A stretch of 64,000 nucleotides of DNA, from assembly GCF_023701525.1 (NCBI RefSeq), contig NZ_JAMQAW010000028.1:99357-163356 (forward strand), in the 5' to 3' direction. The notes below the pieces were generated by a model. That model saw only the letters and a program-made list of their open reading frames with translations, searched no databases and was not told the origin of the DNA. Below, one piece after another: positions 17,384 through 25,077 of the stretch. The DNA is from Streptomyces albipurpureus. GTDB lineage: Bacteria; Actinomycetota; Actinomycetes; Streptomycetales; Streptomycetaceae. Each line of letters opens with the position of its first letter. Within the stretch, counting starts at the first letter, position 1. The position numbers and the translations under genes were made by a program.

Positions 17384-18988
17384 ATGTGGCATCCGCACCG
17401 CGCCCTGCGTAGAACTCTGCAAAGAATCCTGCACCCTGGGCAACGACTGATCCGCCCCGCGTCCAGCACTCACCCCGGAGACCACCGACACCACACGGCC
17501 ACCACGCACCACACGGATCGCGCCCATCGTGCAGGCAGCGAGCGGCCCGCCGAGCATGTGTCCCACGCCGACCACGCCGACCGTACGGATCTCACGCGTC
17601 GGAAGCACCGTAGGCGCGACCCGTCTCAGGGCACCCCGTACGCACTCCGGGGCCCGGCCCGCCGCGGACTTCGCCTCTCCACCGTCATCACCTTCTCGAC
17701 GGCTGCGCTACTCGGTGCCGCCACCGCCCTCTCCTTCGCTCCACCGGCGGCGGCGGAACCGGCCACACCGGTTCCCTACGCGGCCGGTGCGAGCGCCACC
17801 CGCTACTCCGGACTTGCCTTCGACACCTGCACCGCGCCCGCCCTCGAAGCCATGCGCGCCTGGACGGCCTCGCCCTACCGGGCGGTGGGGGTGTATTTCG
17901 GCGGGGTCAACCGCACCTGTGCTCAGCCGGAGCTCACCCCGTCCTGGGTGGCCTCGGTCGGCGCCCTGAAGTGGCGCCTGCTGCCGATCTACAAGGGTCT
18001 GCAACCCCCGTGCGGGGCCAAGCCGACCGATGCCAAGATCAGTCTGGTCCCGGCGGCTGCCAGGTCCCAGGGCATCGCCGCCGCCACCGACGCCATCGCC
18101 AAGGCGAAGGCGCTCGGCATGCAGCCTGGCAGCGCGTTCTACAACGACATCGAGTTCTACTCCCAGACCGACAGCGCCTGTCGGACCGCGGTACTGACAT
18201 ACCTCTCCTCCTGGACCAAGGAGTTGCACCGCCTCGGCTATGTGTCGGGCGTCTATATGAACCTCAACCTCGGGGCGAAGCAACTCTCCGACGTCTACGC
18301 CTCCACGGCCTACGCGCGTCCGGACGCGCTGTGGGTCGCGCGGTACGACAACGTCGATTCGCTCAGGGGTTGGACCGGCGTCGCCGACTCCAAGTGGGCC
18401 GTGCACCAGCGGGCCAAGCAGTTCCGCGGTGACCACAACGAAACCCACGGCGGCACCACGATCTGGATCGATTCCAACCGTCTCGACACACCGGTGGCGA
18501 CGCTCGCGTACTCCTACACGGTGACCAGCACGACCGCGCTCAACGCGCGCACCGGCCCCTCGGGGGCGTATCCCATCACCCGTTCGCACGCCCCCAGGGC
18601 TGCCCTGAAGGTGGTGTGTCAGACCCCGGGACAGAAGGTCGGTGGCACCACGGTGTGGAACAAGCTCTCCGACGGCTCCTATGTCAGTGACCGCTATGTG
18701 AGCACCCCGTCGGCCACCGGTTACAGCTCGCCGCTGCCTCGTTGTCTCTACCCGTACCAGGTCACGGCGGCCGGCGGACTGTCGGAACGCACTGGTCCCG
18801 GGGCTTCCCATCCCGCCCGGGCCACCCTCCCCAATGGCTCGCTGGCCTGGGTGTACTGCCAGCGAGCTGGCTCGAAGGTCGGTACGACCACCGTCTGGAA
18901 CCGGCTGGAGAACGGCCGCTACGCATCGGACTACTACGTGGCCAACCCCAGCAACACCACCTACAGCAAGCCGGTTCCCCGCTGCTGA
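17384..18988 (+). CDS. Secreted DUF1906 glycoside-hydrolase-like protein with two SH3b repeats
   Basis: 534-residue exported protein. Residues 142-370 form a DUF1906 domain, a TIM-barrel related to glycoside hydrolases and Rv2525c (starting YSGLAFDTCTAPALEAMRAW). Two bacterial SH3 repeats follow (about 380-450 and 455-534), each with a 'LNARTGPSGAYP' or 'LSERTGPGASHP' motif, so it likely binds cell-wall material. A hydrophobic export segment lies at residues 97-120 and ends PPAAAEPA, but a 95-residue basic His/Arg-rich stretch precedes it. GGGGGA seven bases before ATG 17384 supports that start; otherwise a start nearer 17558 would give a normal signal peptide. Terminator downstream. Confidence 0.88.
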   Translation: MWHPHRALRRTLQRILHPGQRLIRPASSTHPGDHRHHTATTHHTDRAHRAGSERPAEHVSHADHADRTDLTRRKHRRRDPSQGTPYALRGPARRGLRLSTVITFSTAALLGAATALSFAPPAAAEPATPVPYAAGASATRYSGLAFDTCTAPALEAMRAWTASPYRAVGVYFGGVNRTCAQPELTPSWVASVGALKWRLLPIYKGLQPPCGAKPTDAKISLVPAAARSQGIAAATDAIAKAKALGMQPGSAFYNDIEFYSQTDSACRTAVLTYLSSWTKELHRLGYVSGVYMNLNLGAKQLSDVYASTAYARPDALWVARYDNVDSLRGWTGVADSKWAVHQRAKQFRGDHNETHGGTTIWIDSNRLDTPVATLAYSYTVTSTTALNARTGPSGAYPITRSHAPRAALKVVCQTPGQKVGGTTVWNKLSDGSYVSDRYVSTPSATGYSSPLPRCLYPYQVTAAGGLSERTGPGASHPARATLPNGSLAWVYCQRAGSKVGTTTVWNRLENGRYASDYYVANPSNTTYSKPVPRC

Positions 18989-18999
18989 CGCGGGCCCCG

Positions 19000-19026
19000 C
19001 GGCCCGGGCGCTCCTCGCCCGGGCCG
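19000..19026. terminator. Bidirectional terminator hairpin
   Basis: Perfect 11-bp stem CGGCCCGGGCG / CGCCCGGGCCG with a five-base loop CTCCT, between the convergent DUF1906 and MOSC genes. Confidence 0.8.
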
Positions 19027-19109
19027 ACTCCCCGTACAGCGGGGTCTGGCCGGGTCATGCCGGGGTCCGGTCGAGCGTGTGGGGAGGGAACGCTGGTCGG
19101 TCGACCCGG

Positions 19110-20018
19110 TCAGGGGCGGTCGGTGACCGAGACCGGGTCGCCCACCCGAAGCGTGCCGTGCCGCACCACCGCGGCCTTCATCCCAAAACTGACCCTGTTC
19201 TCGTACTGCGGCTCCCGCCGGTAGGTGGCGAGGGTCCGGATCGGTTCCGGCCCGGATCGCGCCCCGCTGAGCTGGTCGACCATGGGGACCGCGCATCTCG
19301 TCGCCCGCACCGCGTAGGCGAGCCGTACCGTTCCGATGCGCAGTCGGCGCATCTGGTCTTCGGCATGTGGCGCGGTACAGCCGTCAAGGACGATGTTGGG
19401 CCGGAAGCGGTCCATCGGCACGGGTGCGGCCCCCCGCGCCTCGATCAGCGCGTTGAGATGGTCCAACGAGGCCTGGGACGTCACCAGCACGGCATGGGCG
19501 TCGGCGAAGCCGGCCTTGCCGGGAGTCTCACCCCAACCGTCGCGGTCGAAGTCCGGAGGCACCCGTACCAGCCGTGATGGGGCTCCCAGCGCTTCGGAGA
19601 ACCACTCGGCGGCGGCCTCGCCCTGGTCCACTCCCTCGCCGATGGGCCGTCCGAACATGCTCACCGCGAGCCGCTTGCCCTCCGGTTCCACCGGGAGCAG
19701 TAGCTTCTCCACCCCGTCGGCGGTCAGCTGCAGCCGGGCACCGCCGTCCAGGACCGCCGGTCGGATCGCGGCCATCGCGGGATGGGTGCGCTGGCTCCGG
19801 AAGGAGCCGTCAACGGCATCGACGACCATAAACGTACGGTCATGGGCGAGGCCGGTTTCCGTCACGGTCGCGGAGTCGGTTTCCGTACCGGCACAGCCCT
19901 TCACCGGGTAGTACGTCAGGCGCTGCACCGAGATCGCGGTGGACTGACCCGATGACACAGATCGGGAGTCGGACGCGGAACCGGAACCGGCGACGGAACC
20001 GGAATCAGAGCCTGGCAC
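19110..20018 (-). CDS. MOSC domain-containing protein
   Basis: 302-residue protein with an N-terminal MOSC beta-barrel (RLTYYPVKGCAGTE, the start of MOSC_N) and a MOSC domain with the key cysteine in RATRCAVPMVDQ. MOSC enzymes of the YcbX/mARC group use a molybdenum cofactor bound by this cysteine to reduce N-hydroxylated compounds. The frame opens much earlier, but AAAGGAG lies seven bases before GTG 20018, so I place the start there, inside the end of the preceding GNAT gene (14-base overlap). Coupled with that acetyltransferase; the joint role is unknown. Confidence 0.88.
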   Translation of the reverse strand: MPGSDSGSVAGSGSASDSRSVSSGQSTAISVQRLTYYPVKGCAGTETDSATVTETGLAHDRTFMVVDAVDGSFRSQRTHPAMAAIRPAVLDGGARLQLTADGVEKLLLPVEPEGKRLAVSMFGRPIGEGVDQGEAAAEWFSEALGAPSRLVRVPPDFDRDGWGETPGKAGFADAHAVLVTSQASLDHLNALIEARGAAPVPMDRFRPNIVLDGCTAPHAEDQMRRLRIGTVRLAYAVRATRCAVPMVDQLSGARSGPEPIRTLATYRREPQYENRVSFGMKAAVVRHGTLRVGDPVSVTDRP

Positions 20019-20598
20019 GGAGACGCTCCTTTGCGGCGGGCCACTCATCGGCGAGTAGCGAGAAGTAAACCGTGTCCCGCCAGCTGCCGTCATGACGTAT
20101 TCGATGCCGGCGCAGTACTCCCTCACGCCGGGCGCCGAGGCGGGCGATGGCCGTCTGCGAGCGCTCATTGCGATGGTCGGTCTTCAACTGGACGCGGCCC
20201 ATACCGAGATCCTCGAACGCATGGCCCAGCAGCAGCAGTTTGGCCTCGGAGTTGACGACCGTGCGCCAGTACTCGCGGCCGTACCAGGTCCATCCGATCT
20301 CCAGCCGCTCATCGCTGACATCAATGTCCAGATAGCAGGACCAGCCAATCGCCCGACGGCTGGCGAGATGGATCACTGCGAAGGGCAGGGAGGTCCGCTG
20401 CCCGGCCCCGTCGAGCAACGCGCTGAGTTTGGCGCCCAACTCCTCCTCGGTAGCGGGGGCGGGGCCGCCCTGCCAGCGCCAGATCTCCTCCACACCGCCA
20501 CCTGCGGCGAAGAGATCGGGAAGGTGAGCCATGGTGAGCGGCTCCAGTCGGATGTGGCGGCCGAGCAGGGTGATCGGAGCCGGTGTCTTCGCGGACAT
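20005..20598 (-). CDS. GNAT family N-acetyltransferase
   Basis: 197-residue acetyl-CoA-dependent acetyltransferase of the RimJ/RimL branch: ITLLGRHIRLEPLTMAHLPD at the N-terminus, a central YGREYWRTVVNSEAKLLLL (acetyl-CoA-binding region) and GMGRVQLKTDHRNERSQTAI near the C-terminus. ATG 20598. The MOSC gene's ribosome-binding site sits within its last codons, so both are translated from one mRNA. An AT-rich operator-like region lies just upstream. Acceptor unknown. Confidence 0.88.
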   Translation of the reverse strand: MSAKTPAPITLLGRHIRLEPLTMAHLPDLFAAGGGVEEIWRWQGGPAPATEEELGAKLSALLDGAGQRTSLPFAVIHLASRRAIGWSCYLDIDVSDERLEIGWTWYGREYWRTVVNSEAKLLLLGHAFEDLGMGRVQLKTDHRNERSQTAIARLGARREGVLRRHRIRHDGSWRDTVYFSLLADEWPAAKERLRARL

Positions 20599-20617
20599 AC
20601 CACCGCACGCTAGCCGG

Positions 20618-20653
20618 TTGCTGTATTAGTCGCAAACTATTTTCACACTAGTG
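20618..20653. promoter_or_regulatory. AT-rich dyad cluster upstream of GNAT-MOSC operon
   Basis: An unusually AT-rich island for this genome with several dyads: TTGC-n10-GCAA (20618-20635), TAGT-n5-ACTA (20627-20639) and the palindrome CACTAGTG (20646-20653). It lies 20-55 bp before the GNAT start. This looks like promoter plus operator; no regulator gene is adjacent. Confidence 0.45.
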
Positions 20654-20677
20654 CGAAGTTCCCCGGGGTGCGGTTTC

Positions 20678-21613
20678 TCAGTGCGCGATCTCGTCGATCA
20701 AGTCGCGTGCCCCCTGCCGCAGCAGAGCCACCGCTACGGACGTGCCAAGGGTGGCGGGATCGAGTGGCCCGGCCCACTCATGGGCGTTCAGCACCCGCTT
20801 TCCGTCCGGGGTGAACACCTTGGCCCGCAAGGAGAGATCCCCGCTGCCCTCGGACCGGGCGTAACCGGCGATGGGGGAGTTGCAGTGCCCCTGAAGGACA
20901 TGGAGGAACATCCGCTCGGCGGTCGCCTCGCGATGCGCGGCCGGGTCGCCGAGCCCGGTCACGGCATCGATCGTCGTGGTGTCGTCCTCCCGGCACTGGA
21001 GCGCGAGAATCCCCGCTCCGATCGGCGGGCACATGGCCTCCACCGACAGCACCTCGCTGATCACATCCGTGCGCTCGATGCGCTCTAGCCCAGACACGGC
21101 GAGCAGTAGCGCGTCCGCGTCCCCCGCGGCGAGTTTCTCCAGCCGCCTGTTCGCGTTCCCGCGCATCGGTACGCACTCCAGTTGCGGATGGGATGCGGCG
21201 AGCTGGGCGACACGTCGTACGGACGACGTGCCGATACGAGTCCCATCCGGCAGTTCATCGAGAGACAGCCCGCCGGGGTGGACCAGTGCGTCCCGGATGT
21301 CATCGCGACGCAGAAACGCCGCGAAGGTGGTGCCGGCCGGCAGCGGGCGATCGGCAGGCACATCCTTCACGCAGTGCACGGCGAGATCAGCCTCCCCGGC
21401 GATCAGCGCGGCATCCACCTCTTTGGTGAACGCGCCCTTGCCGCCCAACTGGGCGAGATCCCCCATCCAGCGGTCCCCCGAGGTGGTGACGGGCACGACC
21501 TCGGTCCGGACTCCGGGGTGCAGAGCGCTCAACTCGGCCCGGACGCGCTCGACTTGAGCGAGTGCCATGGGGGAGGAGCGGGAGACGATACGGATCAGCT
21601 CAGGGGCAGACAT
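20678..21613 (-). CDS. hemC: Hydroxymethylbilane synthase (porphobilinogen deaminase)
   Basis: 311-residue cytosolic enzyme that joins four porphobilinogens into hydroxymethylbilane for haem and cobalamin synthesis. Motifs: IRIVSRSSPMALAQVE at the N-terminus, HCVKDVPADRP, GTSSVRRVAQL, RGNANRRLEKL, and LQGHCNSPIAGYA carrying the cysteine that holds the dipyrromethane cofactor. It is not beside hemA, hemB or hemD, so it may be a second copy besides the main hem cluster. TAGGGT ends six bases before ATG 21613 and may be a -10 box of a leaderless transcript, or act as a weak ribosome-binding site. Confidence 0.92.
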   Translation of the reverse strand: MSAPELIRIVSRSSPMALAQVERVRAELSALHPGVRTEVVPVTTSGDRWMGDLAQLGGKGAFTKEVDAALIAGEADLAVHCVKDVPADRPLPAGTTFAAFLRRDDIRDALVHPGGLSLDELPDGTRIGTSSVRRVAQLAASHPQLECVPMRGNANRRLEKLAAGDADALLLAVSGLERIERTDVISEVLSVEAMCPPIGAGILALQCREDDTTTIDAVTGLGDPAAHREATAERMFLHVLQGHCNSPIAGYARSEGSGDLSLRAKVFTPDGKRVLNAHEWAGPLDPATLGTSVAVALLRQGARDLIDEIAH

Positions 21614-22161
21614 GCGGACACCCTAGGGCGTCTCGCTAGAGGGTCATTTCACTTCCCAGCTCAGGGCCCTGCGCTGACCCGATGGCGGAGTCGGCGGAAG
21701 CGGCATGGACGCCATCGGCGCGCTCCCGCGCTGAGGAGCCCGCCTTCCAGGTGGCGGGGAACTCCACCGGCTCCTTCCGAAGTCCGCACGCGGCCGCCCC
21801 AGCCCAGGTCATAGGAGAGCGGAAGCGCCTCGGGGAGGCGGGGGAGAGGGCCGCGGTCCGGTCGTCGGGCGGGTACCACGGGCAACGCCATGGGGCTCGA
21901 CCCACGCCGAACGATCGTCTTCTCATCTGCTCCAACCCCGGGTCCATCGGCTCGGGCGTGGGCGGTGGCAGCCCTTCCGCTGCGCGGAGCCAATCGCATG
22001 GCCACCGCCGCGTCGGCGGTCGTGCATCCGGGGGACCGGTCACCTACGGCGTGTGTGTCGGCGTCACCCTCGGGGCCGTCCACTCCACAGTGAGTATCCA
22101 GACAACGAGTATCCGAACACTGAGTGTCCAAACCCACCAAAGCGCCCAGGGGTGTACCCAC
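21614..22161. other. Divergent intergenic region, hemC / amidohydrolase
   Basis: 548 bp with promoters for both genes. A plus-strand frame is open through it into the amidohydrolase, but the peptide is low-complexity and the true start has its own ribosome-binding site. The one clear structure is the triple 15-bp repeat at 22092-22136. Confidence 0.5.
22092..22136 (+). repeat. Three tandem 15-bp repeats before the amidohydrolase
   Basis: Units GAGTATCCAGACAAC, GAGTATCCGAACACT and GAGTGTCCAAACCCA follow one another without gaps and end 25 bp before the start codon. Direct repeats of this spacing near a start suggest a regulator-binding array or an mRNA-leader element. Confidence 0.65.
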
Positions 22162-23292
22162 ATGCCACACGCAAACCGGGGGATCGGCCGCCGCGACATG
22201 CTGCTGCTGGCAGGAGGCGCGGCAGCCACCGCGGCCGTCACCGACACCAGCGCCGCACACGCCCTTGGTACGAGCGCGAGGCCACTGCCGCGCACGCGCC
22301 CCAGCGGCGATGCCCGAGGCGCGAGGATCGACGTCCACCATCACTACACCTCACCCGCCTGGGTGCGGTGGGCCGAGGGGAAGGACCTGATCAACCCCGC
22401 CCAACTGCCCTGGTGGACCCGCTGGGACCGCACCACCACACTGAAGCTGATGGACGACGCGGGTATCGCGACCAGTGTGCTGAGCCTGGCCATGCCGGTA
22501 CGCCGCTTCAAGGACCCGGCGCAGGTACGGGAGAGTGTGACCGTCGCCTTTGAGGCAGTGACGGAACTGACGGCCGCTCACCCCGACCGATTCTCCTTCT
22601 TCGCGCCCATCTTCACCGATGACCTGGAGACCTCACGCCATTCGTTCACCCGGGGACTCGACGAACTCGGCGCACTCGGCGTGCAGACCCGAGCCAGCAC
22701 CCATGGTGTCTATCTCGGCGACCCATCACACAACACACTGCTGGCCGAGCTCAATGAGCGCTCCGCGGTGATCAACACCCACCCCCTCGACCTGCCCGGC
22801 GCGGACCCCACCCGCCCGGCCGTTCCCGGCGTACCGAGCTTCCTCTGCGACTTCCCGCTCGACACCACACGCGCCGCGGTCAACCTGATCCTCAACGGAA
22901 CGCTTGACCGCTTCCCCAACCTCTCCTTCATCCTCCCCCACGGCGGCGGCTTCCTCCCCTACATCGCCAGCCGAGCGGAGGCCTTCGCCGGCTTCCTCAC
23001 CCCCGCGATCGAGCCCTCCCGAGTGCGGGACTACCTCCACCGCTTCTACTACGACACAGCGGCCCCCATGGGCCCGGAGTCCCTCGCCACCCTTCTGACC
23101 GTCACCGACCCCAGTCGTCTCCTCTACGGCAGCGACTGGCCAGCCACCCCCGCCACCACCATCACCGACTTCGCCCTCCCTGCCCTGGACAACGACCACA
23201 CCCTCACCCCCCGCCAGCGCCGCCACATCAACCGCGACAACGCCTTGCGCCTGATGCCGGCACTGAACCGAACGGGGGCCGGGGTGGGGTGA
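22162..23292 (+). CDS. Tat-exported amidohydrolase (ACMSD-like family)
   Basis: 376-residue metal-dependent hydrolase/decarboxylase. The N-terminus has a twin-arginine export signal (RGIGRRDMLLLAGGAAATAA) and an Ala-rich cleavage region. The mature part shows amidohydrolase-2 motifs: IDVHHHYTSPAWV (metal-binding His pair), NTHPLDLPGA, ILPHGGGFLPYI and LLYGSDWPATP (metal-binding Asp). Relatives include aminocarboxymuconate-semialdehyde decarboxylase. ATG 22162 follows AGGGGTG at about ten bases. Export of a folded metal enzyme by Tat is typical. Substrate unknown. Confidence 0.85.
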   Translation: MPHANRGIGRRDMLLLAGGAAATAAVTDTSAAHALGTSARPLPRTRPSGDARGARIDVHHHYTSPAWVRWAEGKDLINPAQLPWWTRWDRTTTLKLMDDAGIATSVLSLAMPVRRFKDPAQVRESVTVAFEAVTELTAAHPDRFSFFAPIFTDDLETSRHSFTRGLDELGALGVQTRASTHGVYLGDPSHNTLLAELNERSAVINTHPLDLPGADPTRPAVPGVPSFLCDFPLDTTRAAVNLILNGTLDRFPNLSFILPHGGGFLPYIASRAEAFAGFLTPAIEPSRVRDYLHRFYYDTAAPMGPESLATLLTVTDPSRLLYGSDWPATPATTITDFALPALDNDHTLTPRQRRHINRDNALRLMPALNRTGAGVG

Positions 23293-23655
23293 TCGTTCGG
23301 GGGGGCTAGCTCATGGGTGGGACGTCGGGGTGAGGTGTCGCCTGGCGATTGACTTCGTAGCGTCAACTGTTCGCTGTCGCGCGTCGTGCCGGATGGGCGG
23401 AGGGCCAGCCAGTCCGTTTTCAGCGGTCTGCCAGGCGAATTTGACGACCGTGCGTATGCACTGAGGGCCGTTGTCCCCGAAATCAGGGACAACGGCTCTC
23501 AACCACTCGTGCTCACGCCCGGTGGGACGGACACCGCTCAGACGCGCCTGGAGGCAGAACACTCCCTCCCAGGGTTTCTCGGTGCACTCTCGGCGCATCA
23601 GGAAACACGCAGCGACCGCTCCCCGCCGGGCGCACCGTCCCGGAAACACGGCGGA
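23293..23655. other. Convergent intergenic region with terminator
   Basis: Holds a strong hairpin (23467-23496) and a TTGAC-n8-GTCAA dyad near 23350-23367. Minus-strand open frames (for example 23311-23649) are unsupported. It marks the left edge of the accessory block; I see no transposase remnant or att site. Confidence 0.45.
23467..23496. terminator. Bidirectional terminator hairpin
   Basis: Perfect 11-bp stem GCCGTTGTCCC / GGGACAACGGC with loop CGAAATCA, between the amidohydrolase (+) and the small membrane-protein gene (-). Confidence 0.75.
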
Positions 23656-23940
23656 TCACTCATCGACACTCCCTGGGGATGGCGTTCCATGCGATTCACG
23701 CCGACCGGGTGTGTCATACGAAGGCGGTTCTTCCGACGCCGGTCCGAGACTTCGGGTGTCATGTTCCCGCGAGGCGTCTCGGTCGTCGACAACCGCCCCG
23801 TTGCGCAGCTCGTTCCGTACTTGCCGCCAAGCACGAATGATGTGCGGAAGCTTCGACAGTACCTCGCCCACCTGTGTCAGCAGGAGCGTGAGACAACCGA
23901 AGGCAGCAAGGATGATCAAGCTGAGGTTGTCCCAACTCAC
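23656..23940 (-). CDS. Small single-pass membrane protein, overlaps the upstream unknown gene
   Basis: 94-residue protein starting VSWDNLSLIILAAFGCLTLL: one hydrophobic helix at residues 5-25, then an amphipathic helical segment (GEVLSKLPHIIRAWRQVRNEL) and a charged, probably disordered tail of about 45 residues. The GTG start overlaps the TGA stop of the preceding gene (GTGA), a sign of translational coupling, so it likely acts with that protein, perhaps as its membrane anchor or effector. No family recognised. Confidence 0.65.
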   Translation of the reverse strand: MSWDNLSLIILAAFGCLTLLLTQVGEVLSKLPHIIRAWRQVRNELRNGAVVDDRDASREHDTRSLGPASEEPPSYDTPGRRESHGTPSPGSVDE

Positions 23941-24845
23941 CGGGTGACCCCCGACTCCTGCTGCGGGAGGCCTCGCTGTCCGTCCAAGCGCAAGGTCGCG
24001 TCGCCCAACCGGATTTCGAAGTGATCGACGGCATCGTGAGCAACGGCACCGGAAACACCGACGGGAGAAGCGGTCAGCGACGCGGCCACGTCCTCTACAT
24101 AGGGGAAGCCGTTCCATTGAAACGTCCAGCGGTGTCCGTACCCTTGCAGCTGCTTCTTGTATCGATCTTCACCTCCGGCGTTGAGCCGACCGGGTCGCAT
24201 CAGCGGGTCGGAGAACCAATTGCCGATCGCCCATCGACCATCCGCGTCCTGTGCGGCAATGCGGCACGTCAGCCCCGCCAACAGGCGTTCGGCGTCGTCG
24301 CTCATCGCAGGGACTTCTGCCAGCCGTGCTCCCTCGGCCCCGGTGAAGGCCTTGTCGACGGGATAGAAATCCCATCGAGGCGATGGGCGCAGCTTCCCAC
24401 CCCAGGTTCCGGAAGGGTTGCCGGTGATGACGAGTTGAGCCCCGGTGGGAAGATGGCGCGCCACGTATGTATGCCGCCCCCGGAACCCTTCGAGGCGGAG
24501 CCCCGGCAGGGAGCTTCCACCGTGACTGCTGGGCAGGAGATACGGAGCCACGTTGTGGGGCACGTCCGTGATGAGGACGAGCCGGTTGAACCGGGGTGAG
24601 ACAATGATGTCGTAGGCAACAAGGGTGTGGAGCCCCCACGTGGCGACACCGCGATGAGGTTGCCAAGTCCCCGGCCGGTTGAACAGCCCTAGGGCAAGCA
24701 AGGCGCGAAGCCTGCGCTGCTCGGGCGTACAGGTATCCAAGCCGAGGGACCCGTCACGCGGTACCGCGGCCAGGGCGGCTGACCTTGGTTCACCCAGGTA
24801 CCGCATCCGGGTGCGGGCAATTGATCTGCTGGTGCTTCTGGGCAT
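23937..24845 (-). CDS. Unknown protein of the accessory island
   Basis: 302-residue soluble protein I do not recognise. The N-terminus is basic (SRSIARTRMRYLGEPR), followed by a helical stretch (CTPEQRRLRALLALGLFNRPG) and a mixed alpha/beta body rich in Trp, Tyr and Gly (ATWGLHTLVAYDIIVSP, VITGNPSGTWGGKL, GRWAIGNWFSD). No catalytic motif, signal peptide or membrane helix seen. ATG 24845 has GAGG eight bases before it; ATG 24806 is an alternative. Its stop overlaps the GTG of the small membrane protein. The two-gene unit sits in the accessory block beside glnA. Confidence 0.6.
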   Translation of the reverse strand: MPRSTSRSIARTRMRYLGEPRSAALAAVPRDGSLGLDTCTPEQRRLRALLALGLFNRPGTWQPHRGVATWGLHTLVAYDIIVSPRFNRLVLITDVPHNVAPYLLPSSHGGSSLPGLRLEGFRGRHTYVARHLPTGAQLVITGNPSGTWGGKLRPSPRWDFYPVDKAFTGAEGARLAEVPAMSDDAERLLAGLTCRIAAQDADGRWAIGNWFSDPLMRPGRLNAGGEDRYKKQLQGYGHRWTFQWNGFPYVEDVAASLTASPVGVSGAVAHDAVDHFEIRLGDATLRLDGQRGLPQQESGVTR

Positions 24846-25077
24846 GTGGATACCTCGCGCCAACCCGGCTGGCAACTCAGGTCACATACCTAGTGAGCCC
24901 ACGAATGATTGCCACGGAGCTGGGCGAACCACGCCCATATGCAGCGTCCCAGGGTGCCGGGCCCGAGAGGAAAATGCCGCCCACCGACTCTCCGCGAGCC
25001 GGCTGCTTTGATGATAAACCCGTGCTGGTCCTATCTGCCCCGAGCCCGTCAGCTACCGGGCGGTCCAGATGGCCGGA

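Noticed and set aside
21682..22161. N-terminal extension of the amidohydrolase frame
   Set aside because: Low-complexity peptide; the twin-arginine signal at 22162 needs to be at the N-terminus, and a ribosome-binding site precedes it.
23124..23649. Minus-strand ORFs around the terminator region
   Set aside because: Span the strong hairpin and the amidohydrolase end; peptides resemble no family and lack start signals.
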